DNA from: Impatiens glandulifera
Lineage: Eukaryota > Streptophyta > Magnoliopsida > Ericales > Balsaminaceae
Assembly (NCBI RefSeq): GCF_907164915.1
Contig: NC_061862.1
Location: 142,963,913-143,027,912, forward strand
Reading direction: 5' to 3'
DNA: 64,000 nucleotides
The translations under genes and the position numbers were made by a program. Of this stretch, positions 1 through 12,430 are shown piece after piece. A model generated the notes under the pieces. That model worked only from the letters and a program-made list of their open reading frames with translations, ran no database searches and was not told the origin of the DNA. Positions within the stretch are counted from its first letter, which is position 1; each line of letters starts with the position of its first letter.

Positions 1-786
1 TTCGGGTAATTTCGGGTCGGAACCGATCGGTTCCGGTTCGGGTCCGGTTCGGTTTCGGGTACCCGAAAAATAATAAAATGAACTTTTTTTTGGTTCTCAC
101 TGTTCGGTTCTACTGTCCCGTTTCCATTTATACAAGCTTCTATAGTTATTCTGATCATGAAAACCAAATCACCTAATTCCAATATAGAGTTTAGGTCAAC
201 ACTCACTACCCCATTTAGCTTAAGCATTAGAAAATTGAAGGAAATAATAATAGTATTACCAGGCGAGAAAATAGAAATTGATCTCCCTTCTTTAACTTAG
301 GGTAAAATGGCGAACAAAAAACGAAAATGATAGAGAATAAGAGATGAGGAAGAGAAGGATGATAGGTTAGAGAAACTGATATTTTTTTATTATATATATA
401 TATATATATTAAAATATTATTAATATAATATATCACTGTTTTTTTAATGGAATATTTATAATTATTTTTATTAAATAATTTTTTAAAGCTTAAAATACCT
501 GAATTTTTTTAATGTATCTTTTAAAATATTAAAATTTTATTTAAATTTATTCAAATTAAGTTTAAAACGTAGGTAAAATTTAAAAATATATTAACGGGTT
601 AAAATTAGTTAAATAAGTAAAATATAAATTGTTTTAAAACAACGGGTCCGGTTCGGGTCAGGTACCCATCGGTTCCGAACCAATATTTCGGATAATTTAA
701 ATACCCGTTTTTTCGGGGAAAAATCGGGTCCGGTTCGGTTCGAGTCCGGTTCAGGTCCCTCGAAACCCAGAAATTTTCCATGCCTA
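1..786. mobile_element. Right part of a non-autonomous hAT-like element
   Basis: Two blocks rich in GGTCCGGTTCGGGT-type repeats and their complements (about 1-70 and 640-775) flank an AT-rich core with a short TA run near 395-410. This arrangement is common in plant hAT derivatives. The right end reads ...CATGCCTA at 786, which as an inverted terminus is TAGGCATGG. Recognisable copia gag sequence begins within a few bases (AACG at about 790), so the element appears to be inserted in gag. The left end is outside the window, so neither the target duplication nor the full length can be checked. No coding capacity is seen. Confidence 0.4.
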
Positions 787-789
787 CAA

Positions 790-2340
790 AACGTTGGATA
801 GAAACACGTTCACTAAGATTAGAGAATGTTCAACTACAAAAAAAGTGTGGGAGACAATCATTCAACTCCATGAAGGGAATGAGAGAACAAAAGAAAACAA
901 AATATTGTTGGCCACTCAAAAGTTTGAGAACATTAAGATGCACCCCGGAGAAACGATGAAGGAATTTGGTAACTGTTTCACAAGTGTGGTGAATGAAATT
1001 TTACTCCTTGGAAAAAAATATGACAATAAAGAAGCAATCGTCAAGGCTCTAAGATCGCTCCCCAGCACTTGGGACATTAAGACTATGGGATGAGAGAATC
1101 AAATAGTCTTGATAAGATGAAGTTGCACGACGTCTTTGAAGATCTAAGAGCATATGAGTTCGAAATGAAATCAAGAAATGAAGATGAATCATCAGCATCA
1201 ACCGCTACTAGAGATCTGGTGACATTAGTGGAATCGGCAGCTCCTGTACCTATCAAATCGGCTGAACAGTTCAGCGAAGATGCGATGGCCATGTTAGCTA
1301 GGATGTTCAGAAAGTTTATGAAGAAGAATCAACCAACCCACTCTTACAACTACAACTAATCTAAAGGTAATAAAGCTAATGTTCGTTATTATAATTGTGA
1401 TGCTTTAGGTCATTACAGGTCGGAGTGCGGAAGCCACTAAGAGACAACAGAAAACCGAATGATTAGAACCAAAGGGAAGATCATTAGTCAAACATTTAAG
1501 GCAAGGAGATCCAAAAGTCCTTGATAACCGATGATGGTGGAAGTCAGTGGGCACATAGCGACTCAGATAGTGACGATGAAGGAATTAGTTGTCTTATGGA
1601 AAACGAAGAAGAGGTATTTAATTTTGCCTCTAAGGAATTCACCTGAGAAGACCTAGTTACTGCACTCAATGACATGGTCATTGAGTATAGGAACTTGTCA
1701 AATCTCATACCAAGCCGGCTAAATTTCTAGATCGGTGAACCAAGTGAAATTCAGACCGGTGGACCGATTGAACTATCCTTTGAGAATGAGAAGCTCAAGG
1801 AGACAGTCCAATCGTTGACAGAAGAAAATGAAAAAACTAAATACGTGATGGACGCATCGAAGAGATCTGGAGATTCTATGAGCCAGATGACGAGTCATCA
1901 AAGACCTTATAATTGTAAATTCGGTCTAAGCTACGACAAAACAGCAATCCAGATAAGTCTAAATCTTTGAACCGCCAAAAGTTGAAACTTAGTAAATAAA
2001 AGTTGTCATTTATACACTTTGTGAAGAGTACATCAACCGACAGTGAAACAAGTCACGATTCAAAACTGGCAAAGGAAATAACATATGTAGGACCAACCGA
2101 CACATCAAGATTACTTCATCTTTAGAGAAGGAAAGTCAACCGGTCAGTTAGACAACAATATGATAGACAATCAAATATGATTCAACAAAGATCACCACCA
2201 CGACAGAATGAGGTATTCATAGGTAGACAGAGAGATGTCAAGCCTGGTACAAGTAGATCTATTAAGACTATCACAGGGAGATTCATCAAATTAATTCGAG
2301 TATGGATCCCCAAGGGACTAATTAACCGTGGACTCAATTA
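790..2340 (+). pseudogene. copia gag remnant (copy 1)
   Basis: This is the N-terminally truncated gag (capsid-like) protein of a SIRE/Maximus-like copia, which packages element RNA in cytoplasmic particles. The UBN2-type region is readable at 794-1090 (VWETIIQLHEGNERTKENK) and continues after a frameshift/stop at about 1090-1359. A damaged CCHC zinc knuckle lies at about 1380-1435, where the first Cys is replaced by Tyr (YYNCDALGHYRSEC). The acidic segment SDSDDE at about 1560-1580 and the region up to about 2340 match the tail of the gag at 53514-55290. Several stops and frameshifts occur. Upstream gag sequence is cut off by the hAT-like insertion. Confidence 0.8.
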
Positions 2341-2371
2341 AAAATGGGTACAAGGTGTAAATAGTTGTATT

Positions 2372-4690
2372 TTGCAGATTAAGAAATTGGAGAACTCAGA
2401 ATGGTACTTGGACAGCGGTTGCTCTAGGCACATGACAGGAAGCGGCAAGCTATTGACTGACTTTGTGAAGGAATTCGGCTCAATGATAATATTTGGTGAC
2501 AACTCCAAAGGTAAAGCTGTGGGCAAGGGTAAGATTGTTCATGTCAACCTAACCATAAACAACGTATTACTTGTTGAAAACCTACTTTTTAATCTGCTAA
2601 GTATTAGTCAAATGTGTGATATAGGATATATGGTCGAATTTCACAAGAAAGCATGCTTAGTTAAGAATCAACAGTGCAGTATTTTACTAACCGAAAATAG
2701 GTTAGGAAACATCTATAAGGTAGACTGTAAAACTAAATGTGATAACCCTGTTTGCATGATAGCTAAAAATGGTAAAAAAAAAATTGGCCATGGCACAAAA
2801 AATTAAATCACTTTAATTTCAAAACAATAAACTTTATTCGCACTAAATAATTAGTTCAAGGTATTCCTAATATACAGTTTGCAAAAGATAAAATATGTCA
2901 TGCCTATCAAATGGGAAAACAAGCTAAATCAACTTTTAAAAGTAAAGGGAATACTCAATCTAACTGATGCTTAAACTTACTTCACATGGATCTTTTCGGA
3001 CCAATTAGAGTAACAAGTCTAGGAGGAATGCATTACACTATTGTAATTATTGATGATTATTCTAGATACACTTGGGTTATATTCTTAATATCTAAAAATC
3101 AAGCTACTCCAAATTAGATCAAGATGCTTAGAAGAATGCAAAATGATAAATTTGTACGTGTTAATAAAATTAAAAGTGATAGAGGTACTCAATTCACTAA
3201 TAGTACTTTAACTACATTTCTTGAAAATCCGGTATTAAACATGAGTTATCTAGTGCAAGAACTCTTCAACAAAATAGACTAGCTGAGAGGAGAAACCGAA
3301 CCCTCAAGGAAGCTGTAAAATCCATGATAGCCGATTCGGGCGTTGCTCAAAAATTGTGAACAGAGGCTATCAACACTGCATGTTACACTAAAATCGGTCT
3401 ATGATTAATAAACATCTTAACAAAATGCCTATTGAAGTAGACCATGACAAAGTTCCTAATATCCGGTATTTTAGGATTTTTGGTTGTAAGTGTTACATTC
3501 ATAATAATGGCAAAAATTATTTGAATGCTTTTGACATTAAATCCGATGTTCGTATCATGTTAGGGTATTCTGAAGTTAGTAAAGCATATAGAGTGTACAA
3601 TACTAGGACTCTTACTGTTGAAGAATCATCACACGTTGTTTTTGATGAATCTGTTGAAAGTAATACTACATCATCTATTGATCTACACAACAAATTGAAA
3701 AACTTAAATATTTAATATGAAGGTGAATATTAGGTTCCGGTCACAAAAGATTTGTATATGACCAAACGGTTAATGCTGAGATTCAGCAGGATCAAGCTGC
3801 CTTACAGTAGGAAGTTGACACCTCAGAAACTGCTGAGGAAAATGGTCGGCCTGACAATGATTAGCCTACCGGTTTGTCTAACCTTGATCAAATAATTGGT
3901 CAGTCAAAAAACATATTTGGACCAAATCTTAAATGGAACAAAGATCATTCTCCTGAGCTTATTATAGGTAACCCTCTTTACCCATCCGAACTAGGCATCA
4001 ACTGTTAGAAGAATATGAAAAATCAGCATTTATCTCACAGATTGAACCTAAAAAGGTGGATGAAACATTGCTGGATCTTGATTGGATCTTAGAAATGCAA
4101 GAGGAAACTAAACTAGTGTTAGAGAAATAAATTTTGACACTTAGTTCCAAGACCGAAAAATCAATCAATCATCGGAACAAGATGGGTGTTTAGAAATAAA
4201 CTCAATAAGAACAGTTTGGTTACGAGGAACAAGGCTAGACTAGTGGCCCAATTATACAAACAAGAAGAATGAATTGATTTTGAAGAATCATTTGCTCTTG
4301 TTGCCAGACTAGAGACCATTAGAATCTTTCTTATATTTGCTTCCTTCAAAAATTTCAAATTTTTTCAAATAGATGTTAAAAGTGCTTTTCTTAATGGTGA
4401 ATTGTGTGAAGAAGTTTATGTTAGGCAGCCGCCCGGTTTTAAGAACCCTGATTTAATTAGTCATGTTTACAGGCTAGACAAAACACTTTACGGTTTAAAA
4501 CAAGCTCTTAGAGCATGGTATGATACACTAACAAAATTTCTGTTCAATCATGATTTTACCATAGGATCGGTAGACAAAACCTTATTTAAATTTGAGAAAA
4601 ATAAACACATCTTACTCATTCAGATCTATGTAGACGATATTATTTTCAGTTCAACGAAACTAAAACTTTGTGATAAATTCTCAAATGAAC
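2372..4690 (+). pseudogene. copia pol remnant (copy 1)
   Basis: This is a decayed polyprotein: aspartic protease, GAG-pre-integrase, integrase and the first half of reverse transcriptase. The protease signature WYLDSGCSRHMTG is at about 2402-2440, with the catalytic Asp in DSG. The integrase core is readable at about 2980-3300 (LHMDLFGPIR, then KSDRGTQF) with stops and frameshifts. The segment GYSEVSKAYRVYN at about 3560-3600 is the typical linker after integrase. RT runs from about 4170, with DVKSAFLNG at about 4372-4400 and an intact YVDD at about 4630. Sequence then jumps at about 4683 to what looks like the extreme C-terminus of RNase H before copy 2 begins, implying an internal deletion. 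Confidence 0.85.
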
Positions 4691-4749
4691 ATGTCTATCT
4701 TGTTAAGGAATAGTAGGGGAACACCCTGCTGACAAAAAATTAATATAAA

Positions 4750-7078
4750 ATGAACTGGAAGAATAAGACATCTGATCATGTTTGCATAATAGCTAAAAAT
4801 GATCAAAATTGGCTATGGCATAAAAGACTAAATCATCTTAATTTTAAAACTATTAATAATATTTGTTCAAAAGATTTAGTAACTAGAATACCTAAACTGA
4901 AGTTTTTTAAAGATAAGGTCTGTCTTACTTGTTAGATGGGCAAACAGGTCAGATCAACTTTTAAAAATAAAAGGAATAATCAATCTGGAAGGTGTCTAGA
5001 ATTATTGTACATGGATCTGTTTGGTCCAATTATAGTAACCAGTTTAGGGGGAATGAGATATACCCATGTCATAATTGATGATTATTCTAGATTTACTTGG
5101 GTTATATTTTTAGCATCTAAGGATCAAATTGCTGAAAATTTGATTAAAATCCCTAGAAGACTACAAAATGAAAAATATTTAAGTATCATAAATATTAGAA
5201 GTGACAAAGGAACTGAATTTACAAACATAAATCTGTCTTCTTTTCTTGAGGAATCCGGAATTAGACACGAGTTGTCTAGTGATAGAACTCCACAGAAAAA
5301 TGGTGTTTCTGAAAGGAGGAACAAAACACTAAAAGAAGCAATGAGATCTATGCTAGCCGATTCCAGTGTTTCTCAAAAATTATGGGCAGAATCCATTAAC
5401 ACAACATGCTATACTCAAATTAGATCAATTATTAATAAACGTTTCAATAAAACACCTTACATAATATTTTAAGGTAAAGTTCCTAAAATTTCATATTTTA
5501 GGATATTTTGATGTAAGTGTTTTATTTATAACAATGACAAAAATCATTTGACTGCCTTTGATGTTAAAGCAGATATTGGCATAATGTTAGGCTACTCTTT
5601 AGTTAACAAAGATTATAGAGTTTTTAATAAACAAACTCTAACGGTTGAAGAATCTACCCATATTGTTTTTGTTGAACCAGTTGAAAATAAATCTAACGAA
5701 ATCATTGAACTTGCTAACAGGTTGGAAGCTTTTAATCTTCATGCTGATAGTGACAATGAATTTCAGATCATCAGAAATAGCTTGTCTGATTAGGAAGATG
5801 AACCAGTTGATGCTCAACGAAATAGCCAGACAATAAGTCAACAGGGTGCTAACAGTCTAAATGTTGTGGAGCCAGCTGACTAGACGGTTGACCCTCTAGG
5901 ACCAAACTTCATATGGAAGAGAAATGACCCACCTAAACTAATAATATGTAATCCCAATGCACCTCTAAGGACTAGAAAACAAATAATGGATGAATTTGCA
6001 AACTCTTCTTTTATCTCTCAAATTGAGCCTAACAAAATAAAAGAAGCATTGCTTGATCCAGATTGGATCAATGATATGCAACAAGAATTAAATTAATTTG
6101 ATAGAAACAAAGTGTGGCATCTAACTCCAAGACCGGATGATCAATCCTTTATTGGAACTAGATGAGTTTTTAGAAACAAGCTAAGTGAAGATGGCTTAGT
6201 TATGAGAAACAAAGCCAAATTGATATCTCAAGGATGTAGACAAGAGGAAAGAATTGACTTTGAAGAGTCATTCACCTCTGTAGATTGAATTGAAGGTATT
6301 AGAAACTTCCTAGCTTATGCCGCTTTTAAAAACATTAAGGTATACCTAATGAATGTTAAAAGAGTTTTTCTTAACGGTCTATTGAATGAGGATGTTTATT
6401 TTGAACAGACTCATGGCTTTTAAAATAATTCTCTACCTAATCATATTTTCAAATTAGATAAAGTGTTATATGGTCTTAAGCAAGCTCCTAGAGCTTGGTA
6501 TGATACTTTGACTAATTTTCTATTTGTGCATGATTTTATTATTGACACAATTGATAAAACACTTTTCATATTTGTTAAAGATTCACATATATTACTTTTT
6601 CAAATTTATGTGTATGATATCATATTTGGGTCAACTAACCCTAAATTATGTGAAAAGTTCTCTAAGCTAATGTAGGATAAGTTTGAGATGAGAATGATGG
6701 GTGAGCTGACGTTCGTCAACTTGAAAATGACATCTTCATCAATCAAGCGAAGTATACCAAGGAATTGCTAAAGAAATTCGGCATGGAAAACTGTTCAGCT
6801 GCATCTACTCACATTAACTCATCTAGAAAGTTGGATAAGGATTAAGGTGGCCAAAATGTCAACATCACAACATAACGAGGAATCATCGGATCTCTACTAT
6901 ATCTAACAGGTAGTTAGCTAGAGATCTTGTTTGCTGTCGGCGTCTGTGGAAGATTTTAGGCTAATCCTAAACAATTTTATTACATAGCTTCTAAGTGTAT
7001 TTTGAAATATCTAAATGGAACTCAAAATGTTGGACTGTGGTATTCGAAGGATTCCAGTTTCAACTTAATTAGTTTTCT
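4750..7078 (+). pseudogene. copia pol remnant (copy 2, 5'-truncated)
   Basis: This second copy of the same pol family starts in the GAG-pre-integrase domain (WLWHKRLNH at about 4810). The integrase open stretch at 4936-5472 retains all three parts of the DDE site by context (LYMDLFGP, RSDKGTEF, NGVSERRN). RT follows from about 6150. The catalytic motif reads YVYD instead of YVDD at about 6607-6618, so RT would be inactive even if the frame were open. The RNase H region with SRKLDKD-like and GIIGSLLYLT-like segments (about 6820-6910) is broken, and homology ends at about 7078. Base composition is more AT-rich than copy 1. The copy joins copy 1 head-to-tail without an LTR between them. Confidence 0.85.
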
Positions 7079-7089
7079 CGGTGCACATG

Positions 7090-7920
7090 TCTTCCCAACA
7101 GTCGAGTTCTCTTGTCATATTTTCATCTGTTGAGGAATTATCATCAAGGAAAACATGCATTTACGAATAATATGAACAAGAATTTGCTCATTCATATATG
7201 TTAAAAAAAAGTGAAGAAGCGAATCCATTTTATCGGTATGAATGTTCTCAAGTTTTTTTATATGTATGAATGTTATCAAAAAAAATTGATTATGTATTCA
7301 ATTTTAATATGCAACAAGTATATCCAAGAATGCAAGTGGTCGATGCGATGAAGAATATAACACATGGTTCAAAAATAGAGTTGAACAACTTTCTAACAAA
7401 AACGAAATAAGTTTTGAGCTACAAATGTTAGGAATCGATCATACACAATATGCGTCAACTTTTATTTGGTGTAAAATAAATGGATATAAATTCACCACTA
7501 GAAGACATAACCTTGGATTTAAGACTCAGAATAGTGGAATACTCGTGATTGGTTGTCATGACACGGAACACGAAATTATTATGGTGTGTTTATAGATATA
7601 ATTGAAATGCAATACCTTAGTGGTAAACGAATTGTTGTATTTAAGTGCATTTGGTATGATGTGCATTTCAGATCTACACAACTTCAAACTGATAAATACT
7701 AATTTATTAGCATAAATTGTCATCAGAAGTCTCAATATCAAAATGAGCCGTTTATATTGGCAATCCAAGCAAAGCAAATATTTTAGGCCAAAGACATTGG
7801 TAAGAAACTGGGTTGAGATATTGTAACAAAGACAAATCCTAAACAGTCAAATGTATGATATTACTATTGTTCACTTTTCTTCACTATTGTTTAGATGTTG
7901 ATGTTAAATATTTATTTCAG
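7090..7920 (+). pseudogene. CACTA TNP2 C-terminal (DUF4216-type) remnant
   Basis: This is a broken C-terminal part of the TNP2-type transposase of CACTA elements. Read across frames, the stretch at about 7360-7560 gives ...CDEEYNTWFKNRVEQLSNK and FELQMLGIDHTQY. Then at 7560-7800 comes YYGVFIDIIEMQYLSGKRI, CIWYDVHF and EPFILAIQAKQIFY, the hallmark of the DUF4216 region that follows DUF4218 in plant CACTA transposases. Frame changes are needed, for example near 7570. The upstream catalytic region is absent. It lies directly 5' of the second CACTA protein, as expected for this superfamily. Confidence 0.75.
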
Positions 7921-8159
7921 GTATAAATGGCACCTACAATGAGTTTTTTTTCCGGGATTTTTGCAATCACAACTCAATTCCCTTAGAAAGAAAAAAGGAA
8001 TTTGGGTGACTCTTCGTCGCATACTCGAGTGCAGGAACTCCTTGAGGAGCAAAATCTTGTATAGCTCACATGACCATCCATTGATGAGCGGCCATCCACT
8101 AATGATTATGTGCAAAATCTAAATGAACCCAAACAATTGACTGATGAAGTAACAAATAC

Positions 8160-9626
8160 AGAGTCTTTCAGCTCCTAGAGAAGGCGAGGTAGCAACAAAA
8201 ACTTTAAAATGGCCAAATTGACGGCTAATGGAGAAAAGATGCAGGTCACATTCAACCCAATTGATAGAAAGTTATGCTGCAAAAATAGGGGTATGTGGAG
8301 TCGGGATTTGGGGGCCATTGTTCAAGAGAATAATATTATTCCACATTACACAGTCCATTGGCGGCACCTCACCCCCACCACCTTAGATACTTTATGGCAA
8401 TCCGTAATCGTAAGTTAATCGTTTTTAATACAATTCTGTTTGAAATTAATCATTTGTTTCTTATAAAACGTTTTATTTCATCATAAATTTGATTCAAATG
8501 ATATTGAGAGTTGTCGAGACGATGCCTTGAGACATATGAAGACGAGGTGGGATAATTAGAGGTACGATATAAATCTTAGTAAGATAAGGAAGCACAAAGG
8601 AAATGTGGAAGCAATGATGGCGGATAAGCTTGATGAAATGACCCAACAAGATTGGGAGTGGCTGCTTGAAACCCATTACTTTACCAATAGTTTCAGGTTT
8701 CATCTTTCATATTTTGTACTTAATATAAAATTTTGAATATAATATTATATATTAATTGCATAAACGAAGTACTACCAGCATAGAAAACAAAAAAAATCAA
8801 AAAATGCACAACGTTCTGGTAGTAAATCATTTACACAGCTGCGACGAGAAATGGGAAGACTTATTTTTTAATTTTGTTTTCAAATGAGTTAAAATTTAAC
8901 TTACATCTTCAGGAAGTTCAATAAGGATCAATTCCAAACTAAATTCCAAACTATGAAGATTTCTTTTTGGCGACTAGGACCAAAAATGATAAAATTATTG
9001 ACCCGCACATACTAGAGAAAATAGTAAGTATATAAAATATGTTTACATTACATTTTATCTATTATTAGTATTAACATATTTTGTTGTAGTATAAATTAAG
9101 ATATTTGCAAGTTGAACGTTCCGACATTTTTTATGTCGATTTGGTTAAAGGAGTTTTTGTCCCTCAAGACAAAGGAAAGATTATAGTAATGGGATCAATT
9201 TTAGCTTCAAAAGTTAGAGGTCTTGCACATTCCAAAAAAGACCTACATCGAGAGACAGTGATATCTCAAGGAAGACTCGATGATATGTAAGAGATGATGA
9301 AGGCTCAGAAGGACAGAGAGAAGACCGTGAGGGACGAGTTGGAAAATAGGTTGAAGGCTCAAATGTGAGCTCAAATGGAAGAGAGGTTGAGGATGGAGAA
9401 GGCTCTAATGGAAGCTCAAATGGAAGAAAGCTTGAGGATGGAGAGAGCCGAGATGATGCATTTCATGTCATAGTTTATGCACATCAGTATATCGATAGAT
9501 CCTCCATTATTTGCCCAGTTTACTAATATTAGCGATAAATCATCGGGTCAAGGGTCATCAACAACAATTCCACCCGTGCGGGCCCAACAACAAGACGACG
9601 ATGATTCTGGGGAGGACGCGAATTAA
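8160..9626 (+). pseudogene. CACTA TNP1-like (Transposase_24) protein remnant
   Basis: This is a decayed copy of the plant Ptta/En/Spm accessory protein. The N-terminal part at 8209-8418 ends in VHWRHLTPTTLDTLWQSVI, followed by an apparent intron or broken segment. The core segments are CRDDALRHMKTRWDN (about 8515-8555), DEMTQQDWEWLLETHYFTN (about 8631-8690), SGSKSFTQLRREMG (about 8814-8855) and FLATRTKNDKIIDPHILEKI (about 8964-9024). The C-terminus (about 9290-9626) is a charged coiled-coil-like run of repeated RLKAQM/RMEKALMEAQMEE units, then a QQQDDDDSGEDAN tail and stop. In-frame stops near 9289 and 9367 and frame changes show it is dead. Confidence 0.75.
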
Positions 9627-9884
9627 GTAAAAACTTTTGTTATAATTTTGGTTAGATTTCAAATATTGGTGTAGTACTACTTTGATTTCAAATGTTGATG
9701 TTTGTGTTAAGAACTTTTTTGTTATGATCCTGGTAATATTTTGGTTGTGTATTTGTTTAATAACATTGGTAATGATTTTGATTTAATTGAGGATTTGGTG
9801 TTTATGGTTTAATTATGGTTATAATTAAATTTCCGATTTTATAGGTATTATAATATTATTAAATTTAATATTTTTATTTTTATT

Positions 9885-10327
9885 AGCATCTACCGATTAG
9901 TTATTAGACCAATCACAGTTTACATGTACTCTATAGCAATTTGTTAACAAACTAATCATAGTTTCATAATTAGTCTACAGCGATTGATTGTTATACATAT
10001 CGCTATAGACTTATTACGAAACTGCGATTGGTTTGATAACTAATCATTCTAGACTATAAGGAAATTGCGATTGGTCTAGTAACCAATTCCTATATGATTT
10101 ATGTAATAGCGATTGGTTATTTGACCAATCGTTATAAGCCTTTAGCGATTGGTCATCTACCAATTTTCGTTACGAATTAAGGCAAAAATGAGAAGACTTC
10201 TTCCGATTGAAGGAGATTGGTATATGACCAATCGTTATATGACTAATTGTTATAGGCTTATAACGATTGGTTTGGAGGTTATTAGCGATTGGTTTATCAA
10301 TCGCTATAAGGTCTTTATTTACTAGTG
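9885..10327 (+). repeat. CACTA 3' subterminal repeats and TIR
   Basis: Roughly a dozen copies of a GCGATTGGT / ACCAATCGC motif occur in both orientations, many followed by TATA or TTATA, in about 440 bases, ending at the ...ACTAGTG terminus. Dense subterminal repeats in mixed orientation are the TNP1 binding zone of CACTA elements. No protein is encoded here. Confidence 0.8.
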
Positions 10328-12430
10328 GTGTCAACTATCACTGGACCCAAAGAGGTAAAAATTGCAAAGCCGTAAAAAGTTATATCAGCATTGAATCACG
10401 TTCTATAACACCCAACAGAAAAAACAAAATTTCCAGAAGTTTCGAAGGTAAAAAGAAGAAAAGTAAAATTATCCCGATCTAGGCAAGATAGTATCTTAGA
10501 CTGATTTATGGTACACGAGAAAACTCTTTAAGGGAGAGAGCAATTTGGATATTTATAATTGTTGATAACTTAAGCTCCAAGTATTAAGGTTTCTCAATTG
10601 GGAAATAAAGAAGAGGTATGGCTAGCCTAGAATAGTTCCTTGAGAGTTATTTATTAAATCATAGCACAAAATAAGTCTGTATTCAAATTGTAATACTTCA
10701 TTTTAATAAAAATCACTATTTATGCTTAAGTTTTCTATTTCATTGATCTAGTCTGTAATGGATTGATGTAATACATTAGAAATGTTTTATGTAAGTTGTA
10801 AAAGGACGTTAGATTCATGAGAATGATTGAAAGACTTTAAAACAAAAATGCCCAAATTCATTTTTCCAACTTTCGGTATATTGGTGTTTTCAGGTTTTGG
10901 TTGAAGAATCTGTTTAATCTTGGTCTAGACATGTTTATGGTCATGTTAAACATGTTAAGATGAATTAGGGTGAATTTGTCAAACTTTAAAAAATCTCAAA
11001 TTAATAAAATTTCATTTTCGGTTTTATTAAAATGTGACATGTTATTTGTGATAAATGATGTATAGATGATGTTTAATGTTTGTAAAAGTTTATATAAGTT
11101 GTCAAAGTGTGAAAGCCAAAACCAGGTAAGTTTATTTACAGCTTTTTATTCTCGGTCGTGACCGAATGGAAGACGCGATCAAAAGAAAACAAGTCGCACC
11201 TTGGTTTTTTATCGAGATAGCGGCCAAGAACTCTGATCTGGTTTTTTACCGAAGAAATCAGCCCAATTGAGAATCCTAGTTCACCGATGACCCGCGACCG
11301 TGTGGAGAAGGCCATGACAGGATCTCTTTTGTGTAACCAGGTTTCTGAGTAAGGCCGCGACCGACTCCCCTTTTGTGCGCCTACTACTGTGCGACTAAGA
11401 CCGTAGCTCCCTTTGGCTGGGTCCTAACAGATCCCTTTGATGTGGGTTCGATCAAAGCGTAGGCCTTGTTTATTTTGACATTTAAAAAAAAAAATACTTT
11501 TTACTTAAAACCCTAAACATTGAACAAATAAAATCATAAAAAAATATTTTACCATAAAATCTCTAAACGGATTATTTACAAATTAATTTCAGAATTATTA
11601 TTTTGTTAGGCATCCCTTTTGGACTAGCTTCTCTATGAGGTATTTCTCGATTTTAAATAGTTTTATTTTCTAAAATATACCATGACTATACCTAGACGAA
11701 TAGTGTTACAAAACTAGGTGCATCTTTATGATTAGATTAATCCTATAGGTCCCGGGAAATAATAATTAATCAAATAAAATGTAAAGTTATATATTTTTTT
11801 AAATGGACAAAGATTTAAAGTATAGATCGTATTTTTAATGGGCACGAGGGATAAAACGTCAAAATTATTTTTTGAGTGTAACCAAGTATCGGACTAAAAC
11901 ATTATCTTTTATATGTGTCTTTGAACATAACATTTTTTTCCTTTCCTAGTTTGTCAATAAGAAAACCGAATGAAAAGTGTTAAAAAGTCAAAGATTGTTT
12001 CCATGCTAATCGAGCCCTAATTATTAATTAGTTCATCGTCTCATTCTTAAACGAGACAACCTACAAGTAACGTTGTTTCTTCGTTACGTTTTACAAAATT
12101 TGAAAAGAAGTTAAGTTAAGGGGAAAATAAGTTTTAATTAGACGTTACAAATGTCAAAAAGAAGTTCTTGATTTTGTTTTCTTGATTTTTATTTTTAGTA
12201 AGATAGTTAACCAAAATCACTTCAATATTCGCTCATGTTCAATATCAATCATCAACTTAACCCAATAATCAATATCTAGAAGTTGTATATAAAAATTATC
12301 CAGAATAAAATCAAATTTAAAAATATCTAGAATCAAATCAAATTTTTATAACTCATAAAAATAGTGTTTTTTTAATAGATCATGGGTTCGATTCTCACTT
12401 AAAACACATTAAATTAAACTGGGTGTCATG
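10328..12430. other. Non-coding region, no gene recognised
   Basis: There is no convincing ORF. A more GC-rich segment at about 11140-11470 carries repeated CGGTCGTGACCGA/GCGACCG-like words and resembles the GC-richer block at 36840-37300, suggesting a remnant of an unidentified repeat. The rest is AT-rich. A GGGTTCGATTCTCA word near 12379-12392 resembles a pol III B box, but no matching A box or tRNA fold was found. Confidence 0.3.

Larger units (their letters stand above)
787..7078 (+). mobile_element. Two fused decayed SIRE/Maximus-like copia elements
   Basis: The order gag, protease, integrase, RT (787-4690) is followed directly by a second, 5'-truncated order of GAG-pre-integrase, integrase, RT, RNase H (4750-7078). 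Both copies match, motif by motif, the better preserved element starting at 52262: WYLDSGCSRHMTG protease, WLWHKRLNH, and RT with DVKSAFLNG. No LTR, primer-binding site or polypurine tract is visible. The left part is interrupted by a hAT-like element and the right side ends at the CACTA block. Many stops and frameshifts are present, so neither copy can be functional. Confidence 0.85.
7079..10327 (+). mobile_element. 5'-truncated CACTA (En/Spm) transposon
   Basis: The block contains remnants of both standard CACTA proteins in the usual order: TNP2-like C-terminus, then a Transposase_24/TNP1-like protein. It ends in a subterminal repeat zone and a terminus reading TTTATTTACTAGTG at 10314-10327, the complement of CACTAGTAAATAAA. 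No CACTA start is found at the left, where copia RNase H sequence stops at about 7078. The 5' TIR and most of TNP2 are therefore missing. The 3 bases after the terminus (GTG) would be the target duplication, but there is no left partner to compare. Confidence 0.85.

Noticed and set aside
7079..7100. GTGCACATG as a possible left CACTA terminus
   Set aside because: It is CACAT, not CACTA, and TNP2 is already truncated here, so it is treated as a deletion breakpoint.
12370..12400. Pol III B-box-like GGGTTCGATTCTC, possible SINE or tRNA
   Set aside because: No A box at the right distance, no poly-A or target duplication seen.
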